Notes under the pieces: model-generated
What the model was told of the DNA's origin: nothing
Databases searched by the model: none
The model's input: the letters and a program-made list of their open reading frames with translations, nothing else
In this document: in pieces, positions 24,022 to 34,873 of the stretch
Numbering within the stretch: the first letter of the stretch is position 1
Layout of the letters: every line of letters begins with the position of its first letter
Assembly: GCA_019095985.1 (NCBI GenBank)
Contig: CM032666.1
Location: 36,074,161 to 36,138,160 of the forward strand
From: Streblospio benedicti
Lineage: Eukaryota > Annelida > Polychaeta > Spionida > Spionidae
Length of the DNA: 64,000 nucleotides
Direction: 5' to 3'
Program-made: the position numbers and the translations under genes

Positions 24022-27000
24022 TCCAAATTAAACCAACACCCTGGGGGCATGCTAATTATGTAACTGTTATAAATTAGCGTGTGCAGGAATGCGCACTTGA
24101 AGTGTTGGGTCTCTGTTGCGCTGTGTTTACCGCTTCTGGCGTAACAGGTCATAAGTCAACCATTCAGCTCTCGCTTTTTAATGGTGCGAATGAATTTGCT
24201 CTCACTCGGTTCTCCGTCGGAACTCTTTGGTCACTTGTTTTTCTCACACGCATTATTGTTTTGTGTTGACCAGTGACTCTCTACTACTGTTGTTATCTTT
24301 TTTTTATTGAGTGTGTGTTTTGTGTAGGTTTATACATATTAAGCAAACAATACTTTGACATGATGGGATCTGATGTTCATAACAACTATTCATACTAATG
24401 GGATAAGTCATTGCTTGGTTGTGTTCACTGTATATTAGCTTGTATGGACCTCAAATTAGGACCACTTCTATAAATAGACCACCTCCATTACAAGACCATT
24501 TTGCCTTCCCAAACCATAAAGATACAGCCACGGACCTAAATAAAGACCACCTCTGTCTTATGACCACTTGAAGCCAGCTTAAAAGGTGATCTTAAAAGAC
24601 TATTTATTACACAATCGTCTGCGTAACACTGATCTTGCCAAAAATGAATACTTGCATGTTCTTTATACACATAATGTCGATGATACCTTTGCAGGGAGAA
24701 TGATATTGAAGTGGCAGAACACTGGATACTGTTCAGGGAGTTGATGAGAGTTCAAAAGCTTGTTTCTCAATTGGCATGATTGTAGATATTCATTTACAAG
24801 ATTTTATCAGGCCCTTGCTACCCTTCCTCACGCCCACTCCCCAAAGCTCGGGTCTGTTATTGAAAAGAACACGTACAATAATATGCAACATTCCTGCAAT
24901 GAACTGTTACTTTGAATATTATATTGTTGTATTGCTTTATACATACAATACCACATTACATATCTATGCACATACAAAAGTACTTATTGTATTATATTGA
25001 CGTGGGTCATTCTCACAAGACCCTAGATCTATATTCTGAATTTGGACAAACATGCCAATGGACTCCTTGAAATAATCACTATCAACAAAATTGTAACATA
25101 TCATTCATTATTGTAGATACTAATTAGTTTCACTTTTAATTGAGAAAATGACATGGCTATTACACAAGTGTTGTTGGCTTATCACAATTAGCCACAAAGT
25201 GATATTAATACTTTGTCAAAACATGTATGATATACTAATGATGGTATGGTGATGCAGAAAATTATATGTATAGTGAGGAAATCTTAATGAATGTACATGT
25301 AGTTATGTCCAAATGCTGATTTAGATCGGGGTTGGTGGTTCAGCATCCCACTCCGACTGTGGAACTGAGATACAAGAAAGAAAGTTTTTTTTCGGAGAAT
25401 GGTTTTTAAAGATGTTCATTTTCACCAATTTTGATATTCCAAACTTCAGTCATTTTGCTGGGAAAATATGAAACGCAACATTCAAAACTAGTTTCATGAT
25501 TCGAAGCTTCGGCTCTGGAATCGAAGCTTAGAAGCTCGTAATGAGCCTAGATCTGCCTCTGTAGGAATATGGTTCAAGGCCATTTAAAATATGTACCACA
25601 TATCTCAACAAGACAACATTGAAGAATTGAGTACACAAAATATGAGTTGATGGACAGTGGTATGCACGTGGGCAACAAAAACTACCAGAAGATATTATGC
25701 AAAAGACACCATGTAATTTAAATGAACCATGTCTCATTAGTTGCTCGTCTCTGCACATCAGTGTCTTTTCTTTGACTAACAGGAAGTGGTCAGAGTTTTT
25801 TAATAGTTCTCATAAACTTCAGACTATACAATACGTAGACAGACACTTAACATTGTCACTAATTTATGTGACAGAGGTAACGGGGCCACACCAGTCTAGC
25901 AGACGTTTTATTGCAAGGTTATATAGTGGAGCTTGGACAATGCTTTTGGCATTTTACTGCATTTGTGCACACTATAAAATGCGCGCATGTGTGTTAAGAG
26001 TTGCCTACATTGGTATTGCAAAAACAGTTCAAGAAGCAGTGGTCTTATTCTTGTTTAATGTTTTCAACGTTTTATGTTTGGTTTGTTTAATGCAATTGCC
26101 GAAATCTACATACAATACTGCATACCTAGTACATGTACACAGTATGTCAATAACTATACGGTACTGACTATACTATCAACATATAGGGATCTATGGACAA
26201 TGTTATAGTCAGCAAATGAGTGTGCTTCATGAGAGCTGGCATAGTTGTTTCAGAATAGTTTTTGGCAAAATACTGCAAGACATGGTGATGGGTATAGTAC
26301 ACTACGAATGATGGTCACTAGCAGATTGAATGCATATAAAGCTATGGTCAGAAAGGTATTATCATCGTGAGCATTCACAACTGTTATACAGACTGGGAGA
26401 TACTAATCCGCTCTGTTTTATTATTTATTGATGTTCTTCAGCAAATACTATTGGAAGGTAGAATCTGGTGTGTACAAAGAAAACCAGAAGCAAATTTCGA
26501 ATTGTAATAAGCAGATCAAAGAAAGGAAAGGAGAGCGGTAAAGTAGCGTCTGCTGATAAGCAGATAGATTTGGTAAAGATTCTGGAAGGTCCTGTAATCT
26601 TAACATTTTTTTTATTCTAAAAAGATCTTTACACTGTCTGTCTAGTATGCTAGCATGGTGGCAGGGTATGCGTGAATCAACATAAGAATAGGATTTTACT
26701 CTCTGAAGTGTCCTTTGAGGTAAATTGAACTTTTTTTAATCCACGTGGAATTTGAAGAGCAGATAACTTTTCTACATTCTGAGAACATTCATTCTGATGT
26801 GCTGGCTGTCTCATATTATTTGACACCATAATGCACTGACTATTCCTAAATATTAAGTTGATAGAAAATGGTTTATAGAAAACGTAAGCTGAAGCTATTA
26901 CTAATACCGTAATTACTAATTTCAATTCTCAAAAAACATTCATATATTTTTCGGTTTTTGAGTTGATATATGTGCGGATAAATATTATTTGTCTTGTTCC

Positions 27001-28411
27001 TGACATTCATAGCAGTAAACACATTCCAAAAAGATGCTCATAAAATGCAACAGATCTCTTTCTACTAAAATTTTCCTATTATTTAGTATAGTAGTATATC
27101 GAGAGTAGTATGTTTTATCGCCTGGAAATATAATTATCATCTTTACCTTCCACTAGCATGACTAGAATCGCGAAATCCTTGTTTTACGTTCACTCGACTA
27201 TCCTGGCTTGTGAAAGACATCTGTTTTTTTATATATATATATATATATATATAATGTCTTTAACTCCACAATCATAAAAGTTGTTCATAAAGCCAATAGA
27301 TTTTTTTTTCAAAAGCAGAAATCCTGTCTATTTAGAGGATGAGTTCACTTTAAATCTGCTAGACACAAACATGAATTCATCTAATAAGCAAAATCTGAAA
27401 AAAGATTGCTTTTTATTTCAATCACAAATAAAACATACACTTTGAAGTGTGATATCAGTAGCATCCCTTCACGTGCAAACTCAGCCCAATCTTTCTGAGG
27501 TACGGTTGGTATCTAGTGATAAAGACCAAAATTACATCTTACACCAATACAAGGTAATCAAGACTCCTGGAAGCATGGAGTACCTACTACCTACTAGCCA
27601 TGGCTACGAGAGGTACAGTAGAACATCACATTAGGCCATAATATGCCACCAATTACCTCTATAACAATAGACCACTTAGCAACATCACAAACCTCCACAA
27701 CGTAACCATCACGAGCACACCTATAAAAACCACCCTCTATTGAGACCACTCGAGAGCAGACACAGGGGCGTACTTATTAGGCAGGTTCTTCTGCATTGGG
27801 CAATATCTTGATCAGAGCAATTTTCCCCTTTTTAGAGTGTGTCGTTAATCAGGATTTGTACAGCTAGTTGTCGAGTGTCAAACGGGATATACAATGAATC
27901 CATGCTCCCTGTCAAAGAGATTCTTTGGGAGATAGATGTCAGAGATAACTATAGAGATAAAAGTAGTGACAAGCGATCAATACTTCCTTTTACTTGTCTT
28001 TATATTAAGTTTAGTTCATTTAATGTTTATTGTGAAGTCTGTCAAACGGGATTATACTTTTTGTTGACTTTGTTAGTTTTCGAATGCCCACACCGCACAC
28101 TGCACACCATGGCATGCACGATCACTGAGTCCCAATGTTTGTAGTTGATGGGGCATGTAAGAAATAGTGTTTGAACTACCAATGCTACTTTGAGGTTGTT
28201 TGTGATTCAAAGTTCACATGGAACGTCAAGCGTTTGCTGACGGGACTCTGCAGTACAAGCTAGCTGTTCCAACAATCGCACGGCTGTTAGCACCCCATGA
28301 AAATACCAATTCTCTAAAGCTATATCCTAAAAGATAAAACTATATACGCACTTTATAACAGCATAGCATCCTTTCAAAATACCGTGGAAGTTCAAAATAA
28401 GCTTTTGAAAG

Positions 28412-28460
28412 GCCAATAACAGCGGAATCGGCGCCAAGAAGCCTAGACACGGATTTGCAT
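28412..28460 (+). promoter_or_regulatory. CCAAT and octamer motifs upstream of the two-helix membrane protein gene
   Basis: GCCAAT at 28412 and ATTTGCAT at 28453 lie 120-170 bp before the start codon, with a GC-richer stretch (CCACGCCCACTCC) following. No TATA box seen. The combination suggests a promoter, from motif content only. Confidence 0.35.
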
Positions 28461-28578
28461 CAGACTAAACAACGGGGCCCACGCCCACTCCAAGGCGTCT
28501 TGAAAATGAAAATACTTAAAAATGACATACTTGAATATTGAGAATATATCTAGATCTAGGATCAACGCCTGTGGTGTC

Positions 28579-29043
28579 ATGAAAGCTGTGTTGGTGCTGG
28601 CTTTTATTTCTGTTTCTATCTATTTGATTTATGTATTAGATCTAGCAGTACTTGTAAACAGCACTTTCTTTGCACTTGGCACTGGCACCAAGGTCCTTGG
28701 CAAGGATAACACCGTGGTCCATGGATCTACTGCTCAATGGGAAGTGCTCACCGAAAGACTCGACTACGCGTACACCACCTTAGGCACCTACTACAACTTC
28801 AGCCATGAATGGACGAGATTACTAGAGGGTCTAGATTTACACCATTTATCAAGCATGGTGATGAAATTCTTAGCATCTGAAGAAGTCAAATACACTGTGT
28901 GGACTCTTGCTCTTGCAGTATGGACATGGAACCTGTGGATGTTCGTCGACATTAAGAAAAATGAACATCAGAAACGAGCTAAAAAGAAAACAAAAAAGAA
29001 AAAAAAGAAAACAAAAAGGAAAATGACCGTGTGCAGTGTTTGA
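28579..29043 (+). CDS. Unrecognised two-helix membrane protein with lysine-rich tail
   Basis: Single open frame of 154 residues from ATG 28579; an in-frame ATG at 28522 would add 19 residues, but the internal one directly precedes a hydrophobic helix. Residues 2-26 form a signal anchor or first helix (VLVLAFISVSIYLIYVLDLA). Residues 27-104 contain two N-glycosylation sequons (NST at 27, NFS at 73). Residues 105-125 form a second helix rich in Trp (YTVWTLALAVWTWNLWMF). The tail, from about 126, is strongly basic (KKTKKKKKKTKRK). The likely topology is a luminal or extracellular loop with a cytosolic basic tail. Balanced codon use and the loop composition support real coding. No family recognised. 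It may be intronless, or a last exon of a longer gene. Confidence 0.6.
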   Translation: MKAVLVLAFISVSIYLIYVLDLAVLVNSTFFALGTGTKVLGKDNTVVHGSTAQWEVLTERLDYAYTTLGTYYNFSHEWTRLLEGLDLHHLSSMVMKFLASEEVKYTVWTLALAVWTWNLWMFVDIKKNEHQKRAKKKTKKKKKKTKRKMTVCSV

Positions 29044-29133
29044 AAAACTGCCCATTCATTGGGATGATTTTAAAAAACATTTATGATGCGGGTTTATATA
29101 ACAGCGCTTTAAGCCTTAATGCAACAATAGAGC

Positions 29134-29354
29134 TAGATATAATGGTTTATTTCTTAAACAGGATAACATATAAAAGTCAAAGTACATTGAGCTTTCGGCA
29201 AACTCTCTTGCCTTGATCACAACAGAATGACGTCATAAGTCGTCACTGTTCATGACGTCATTCTGTTGTGATCAAGGCAAGAGAGTTTGCCGAAAGCTCA
29301 ATGTATTTTGACTTTTATATGTTATCCTGTTTAAGAAATAAACCATTATATCTA
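29134..29354. repeat. Near-perfect 103-bp inverted repeat with 15-bp spacer
   Basis: Left arm 29134-29236 and right arm 29252-29354 are reverse complements with one mismatch seen. The centre holds TGACGTCA twice, once per arm. The arms contain GAGCTTTCGGCAAACTC, whose complement resembles the CCGAAAGCTC stretch common near Penelope-like element ends (from memory, unverified). The right arm carries AATAAA at 29337-29342 on the plus strand and the left arm its mirror on the minus strand. The copy starts 90 bp after the stop of the upstream gene. Near identity implies recent origin or gene conversion between arms. Confidence 0.92.
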
Positions 29355-30259
29355 TCAGATCCAGGATAAATGAACTTCCATCAAACAATAATAGAGCTGA
29401 TGCACCCAACTTGTTTTCAAATACTAAGTACTGGCGGGTTTTTCAAGACTAGATCTACGCGGATCTTCAAGAAAGTATGGAATGGTAGTCTAGTCTTTTT
29501 TTTCTATTCCTGCATACCAATCCTCTTTAAGATCAGTTTATGTCACTTCTCATCATGTATATGTGACTTACCATATTGCCATGTTTTATTCTATTAAAGT
29601 GTCTGTCAGACACACATCTATTGGCACTCTTTTGACCCGTAGGCCGTACATAGAGAGAAAAGTGTTTCAAAACTTACAGGACAGCCACACCTCTCCATTG
29701 TACAGTGTTATCAATGCCACAGTAAACATTCATAAACTGACTGGTGCATTCAGCCAATGAAATCATGCTAATTTGCATATTTGTTGGTGGAAAAAAGTGC
29801 ATGTATTCATCTCTTAAATATATCAAGTAGCGACTCCCTGTTCATAATGTAAACAGCTATCTATTGTTTTTGACCAGCTGCTTTAAATGGTTCGGCAGTG
29901 AACAAAACTTGTTATGGCTGGGTGATCCACACATTTTTGTGTAGTTTAAAATATGGACATACCGTTTTAAAATGTGGCACTGTAACTGAAAACGGTGCAA
30001 GACATACCCATTTACCCCATTAAAAATATATATCTCATCATACTTTTCAACTGCACTGCTTGAGGGAAAAATACTTGTATACATAAAAAGATGATCAATG
30101 TTCTAAATGGTGTGCAACATTTTGACTTCATATTTTGTGCACATAGGGTAAAATTTCAAGAAACTGTCACTTGTCAATGTAAACATTACCTAGATCTACA
30201 TTTACTCCTGTTATATAAGTTCACCAGACTGTAATACGTCAATATGCAATCCTGCAACA

Positions 30260-30359
30260 NNNNNNNNNNNNNNNNNNNNNNNNNNNNNNNNNNNNNNNNN
30301 NNNNNNNNNNNNNNNNNNNNNNNNNNNNNNNNNNNNNNNNNNNNNNNNNNNNNNNNNNN
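30260..30359. other. Assembly gap (100 N)
   Basis: Exactly 100 unknown bases; a conventional placeholder, so the true distance is unknown. Confidence 1.
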
Positions 30360-30850
30360 TATTGGTGTTTAGCAGTAGATATTAATTAAGTTGGCAGGCT
30401 AAATATGTACAGAAGAACGTCAATTTTAAGGCAACCTCTGTAAAGAGAACACCTCTGTGATAATACTGTTTCTTGCAGCTCCAAATCTCTATAAGTATAC
30501 CAATACTGGTCAGTATGACATTAATAATATAAATTAGTTTGGCATCAATATAGCAATATGTGTTTTGCGAATTGGCCTGGAATATATAGTTAACTATGAT
30601 GTGGTCATAATAGTAGTGTAAAATAAGTTATGAAAAAGACTAATGATTATAAAACTCAAAAGGCATAGTTTTAAAACGAATCATACTTTTTTCTGACAAG
30701 TATCACATATCAATATACTGGTAAATTGGGTAATTTCATCTTACAGAATTGGCTGATTTCTGAAGGTTCTACAATCCAAATAAATGGGTTACTATGACCA
30801 CAATAGCACAGTCAACAAGAGGGACTTAGTGGTCTCCCTTATCATTGATA

Positions 30851-31028
30851 TACGGTAGAACCTCCAACTAAGACCACACCAATTAGACCAACCCTGTGAT
30901 AAGACCATTTTGGCGATCCCAAACTCTCATGAATAGACCTCTGTGAACCTCCATAAAGAGGCTACTTCTGTGTTGAGACCACTTGACTCCATTCCGATAG
31001 GTTGTCTTAGTAGAGAGGTTTTACTGTA
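30851..31028. mobile_element. pogo/Tigger-like MITE, whole copy
   Basis: Starts TACGGTAGAACCTCCAACTA and ends GAGAGGTTTTACTGTA, giving inverted ends flanked by TA on both sides. About 178 bp, with interior GACCAC and CCTCTG words and no coding potential. Confidence 0.75.
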
Positions 31029-32540
31029 ATTCGAGTATGGGATTATCAGCAATATTTTTATCATACTATGAGCAGGGTGTTAGAATTATCAAGCACATGA
31101 GGTGTGTAAAGTCTTTTGTATTTCTGGTATATAGGAAATGAGTTATTGCTTTTATAATTATTAGTTCGTGTTTCGCAGAACTTCAATCAAATCAGTGAAA
31201 AATATGTGGATTTGAAGGATAAGACAAAATAATAATAGATAAAAGATATGTCTACATAATTGTAGTAGTAGTAGTAGTCTATGAAAACGCTACTTCATAA
31301 GAAGTCGAGACATACCTATTGCAACTAACTCTTTAAAAAGTTCGGAAATATTATTTCTCCGTTTAAATATTAACACAATTTCATAAATGGAAGGATTAAA
31401 AATTAAAAACAACACCAGAAGAATCCTAAGAAGCTTGAAGCATATAGAAAACTAACCACACATAAATGTAAATAACAGTTGTTGAACATACACAAACAAC
31501 CTACCCTGTAATTTCACCCTAAAAACATGGATTGCACTTGCAGTATTGTACTGTATTCACGTATCCATGCATACACTTTATTCTTTGGTTAATCCAGATT
31601 ACACAGCTAAATTACATATCATAATCCGTGCATTGCTTTGTTTCTATCCTAAACACAAATCACAACCTCGTGTGCCTTGCTGATCTCTCCATTCTGGAGC
31701 TAAACGGCTCCAGATTACAATAAGGGACCGTTCAGAAATTATATGGGGGTGGTGTAACTTTTCTCATATAGATTCTTATTGATTTTATTTTAATGGTTTA
31801 CATCTCTTTGTTGTTTTATACTTGTGTTTATCTATTATCTATTATTTTACGGTTTAATCTGAGATGTATTCATGTATTTATGTGATGATTGAATTAGTGT
31901 AAATCAAACCAAATTCAACTAACGGAGATTTGAAGGGGACCACAAAGTGTTGTACACACTTTAAGGGGGGGCGTCAAGTATTCATTTTTAATGTTACTTT
32001 TAATAAAAGAAATGATGCAGTTAAGCACCCCTCTCTCTTCAATTCATTGATAGTTGTACATGAGACATCAAAAACTTGACGGTAGCCCTATCACATTTTT
32101 TTTGCACAAATTTGATTGGGAGTGGGTCAACCGAAATTCTATGTTAGACTCTATGTTGCTACCAGCTTTTTCACTGAAATGTATGAAAAACATCCTCATC
32201 AATTTTTAAAAAATCCTCCCCCTCCACCCACCCCATATATTTTCAATGGTCTCCTATCCTACAACATAAAGTTATGGCGTTTTATATCTAATGTTCAGTT
32301 ACGAGAGATCGGATTTCAACCACATTATGCTCAATCACAAAAGTCATAATCATTCCCATTCTTATTGTTCAGTCAACACCAAAAATGTCCTTAGCAAAGT
32401 AACACAATCAGAATACACATTAGTCGAGAACATTATGTGTCCATACAACAATGGCTTATCCAGCTGATCCTATAGTTTTGGCCGAGTTTATTTGCTGTCC
32501 ACTAATAACTCGTTGGTCATTTATTTGTACGTTTTGTGTG

Positions 32541-32722
32541 TACAGTAGAAGCACTTTATCTCGAACCTGTGAGAATAGGAATAAAATGCTCGAAATACTA
32601 GCCAATAGTCGATAAAACCGACTGATAGCTGTTTATTATGTGGTCGAAGGGACCATGAAACAAACTGCGACATATCAGAAAATTCGAGACGTGCGATATT
32701 GGGATTAGGAGGTTCTACTGTA
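32541..32722. mobile_element. pogo/Tigger-like MITE, divergent subfamily
   Basis: TACAGTAGAAGCACTTTATC to GGAGGTTCTACTGTA with TA at both sides. The interior carries CTCGAACCTG and ATTCGAGACG, closer to the TCGAA ends of autonomous pogo/Tigger transposons than the GACCAC subfamily. Confidence 0.75.
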
Positions 32723-32898
32723 TTTGCATTTTGCCATTTTTGCATTTTGCACCAAATGTTACTCTCACAACAAAATAGGATTTTCAGCATTGGGGAATTT
32801 CTCAATTAACTCAATTAATTGATAGCAGCTCAGTCTAAATTAAAAACAGCCAGGAGAGCACTACATGAAATCACCAGACGTTTAGAGAATGATGTAAG

Positions 32899-33066
32899 TA
32901 CAGTATAACCAATGTATTTAGACAACCCGATGGACTAGCCACAAGTGATCTCAACAGTAATATAAGGCGGTCCTTTTATGGAGGTTGATTTCGTACCGCA
33001 ACATATGATCTTGATATAGAAGTGGTCTTCTCATAGAGAAAGTCTCAACGGAGAGTTTATACTGAA
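32899..33066. mobile_element. pogo/Tigger-like MITE copy
   Basis: TACAGTATAACCAATGTATT to GAGTTTATACTGAA; diverged ends and interior GGTCTTCTCATAGAG words typical of the family. Confidence 0.6.
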
Positions 33067-33263
33067 TGGCACTTGAATGCACGACCATGTATACAAAAGC
33101 TTAGGTGACCCCCTGCAAAGAACCATCACTAATTGAGATTGATAATCATCCATTGAGACATGCTTAATCACTTGTCAATGTCTCCATATTGTTACGTATA
33201 CACACCGTTTGTGGATTAACCGATTTTGTTTACAGTGCAGCCTATGAACTTATGCAATCACAA

Positions 33264-33356
33264 TACGGTAGAATCTCCCACTAAGATCCTCTCACTCCCT
33301 AAGCCTCTATATATGTGTCTATATATGTGTCTATATGTGTGTCTATGTGTGTGTGT

Positions 33357-33422
<66 letters not shown>

Positions 33423-33464
33423 GTGTGTGTGTGGTGTGCGTGTGTGTGCGTGTGTGTGTGCGTG

Positions 33465-33551
<87 letters not shown>

Positions 33552-33761
33552 CACATATATCGTGATTCTTTATATTTAAACCAGATAATTGGCATAATTG
33601 ATCTCACTATATTATGCTGCCTGTCTCAATTCTTTGAGGAGCATACATGCACCTCTCTAAGAGGGACGTTTATCGTGGCACAATAAAGGGACGACCTCTC
33701 AACCGAGACCACTTGACACCAGCGACCTTGGGTGGACTTAATAAGGAGGTTCTGCTGCATA
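33264..33761. mobile_element. pogo-like MITE split by a TG/CA microsatellite
   Basis: Left end TACGGTAGAATCTCCCACTA at 33264 and right end AATAAGGAGGTTCTGCTGCA near 33760 pair as one element. About 220 bp of TG, CGCA and CA repeats (33322-33555) expanded between them. Confidence 0.6.
33322..33555. repeat. Compound TG / CGCA / CA microsatellite
   Basis: A (TG)n tract with CG variants passes into (CGCA)n near 33503 and ends in (CA)n. The order TG then CA makes the tract self-complementary, able to fold on itself. Frames through it are low complexity, not genes. Confidence 0.95.
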
Positions 33762-34024
33762 TCTATCATCAGAACGAGGGCGTTCAATGACGGTGTTGAA
33801 GAATACCAACGTGGCACATTTTTACTGATAGCGTTCATTGCAAAGTTTCTATATGCAAAATCACCTCTCTATTAGACAGCAGCAGAGACTGCCTTCACGT
33901 GGTCTCAATGGAGAGGTGGTCTTCTTATGAAGCTTGGCATTTGCCTCCTGATGAAGACACGAGAAATGGGTTTTCTATAGAGGTGGGCTCTTTTTAGAGA
34001 TGGGTTTATTGGGAGGTTCCAGTG

Positions 34025-34200
34025 TACAGTAGAACCTCCAATTAGGACCACCTGTATAATAAAACTACATTTATTTGTCTAAAAACATCATAAAGAGTCG
34101 GGATAGAGATATTACTTTAAACCGCTACAAAGAGACCAACTCTCCATTGAAAACACATTTTGGGATTTTGATTGAGAGGTCTATTCCGTCTAATTAATGG
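34025..34200. mobile_element. pogo/Tigger-like MITE copy
   Basis: TACAGTAGAACCTCCAATTA at the left. The right end near GAGAGGTCTATTCCGTCTAA is degraded. It abuts another fragment (33855-34024) that ends GGGAGGTTCCAGTGTA. Confidence 0.6.
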
Positions 34201-34815
34201 ATACAATAAAGGTGTAGTAGAAAAAGAAAACAAAACAGAGTGGAGTCGTCAGTAATGTATTGGCAAATCATAGGAATTCCGGAAGTAGGGCAGAGACCGG
34301 CATAAGTGGTAATTGGGGATTGGGGGTAAATCCAATAGGTCGCTTGAGCAAATACGATGATGTTGTGTTTGGGCGGAAGGAAATTGCTTGCATTTCTTCA
34401 ATTTCAGTGTTCACATCGACAAAAATATACACATGTATACTTTTGATCGGTCAATATGTTTGAGCATGTGCCTCTAGTGATATTTGTCTTGAGATCCGGC
34501 TTTTCAGAAAAAGTGGGGTTTGGGTTGCACCTAGTTGATTTCATGGGTTTTATACTTGAACAGCTTGGTAGAGATGCGAAAATCCATGAAATGATATTTT
34601 TAGTGGGGAAGTGGGGTGGCGGTTGACACTACTACACCATTCTCCCTGGGTTCATCTACGTTGTCCTGAAACCAATCTATACAAAACGTTACTCTATTCA
34701 TGGTGCAAAGAGATTAAAGAAATGAGTGATGATGCAGGAAAATACATAAAGTAGAGCCGAATCCTACGCTTTCACTATACACGCACTACATGTAAACACA
34801 TAAACCTCTTTCTTT

Positions 34816-34821
34816 TTTATT
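34816..34821 (-). terminator. Poly(A) signal of the GH10 gene
   Basis: AATAAA on the minus strand about 53 bp after the GH10 stop codon. Confidence 0.65.
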
Positions 34822-34873
34822 ACCAACAGTTCACATAGTGAAATCTGACTACACTCGACATGTGAAATTACAT

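Larger units (their letters stand above)
23941..28578. other. Intergenic region, no gene recognised
   Basis: Contains a MITE relative at 24443-24605 (GGACCTCAAATTAGGACCAC), a (TA)n run at about 27231-27254 and a MITE remnant at 27610-27760. A 156-codon plus-strand open frame at 25697-26167 has no splice context or family signature and is treated as chance. The last 170 bp hold promoter-like motifs for the gene at 28579. Confidence 0.45.
29355..34873. other. MITE-dense intergenic region with gap
   Basis: No gene recognised. Besides listed elements it has a GGGACCGTTCAGAAATTATA-type element end at 31723 with a G-run partner near 31964, a degraded MITE at 30405-30500, and a stacked array of MITE fragments from 32541 to about 34200 interrupted by a TG/CA microsatellite. 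Confidence 0.5.

Noticed and set aside
25697-26167. 156-codon plus-strand open frame
   Set aside because: Odd composition, no recognisable domain, no promoter or polyadenylation context; probably chance in non-coding DNA.
33226-33686. Long frames over the compound microsatellite
   Set aside because: Simple-sequence translation only.
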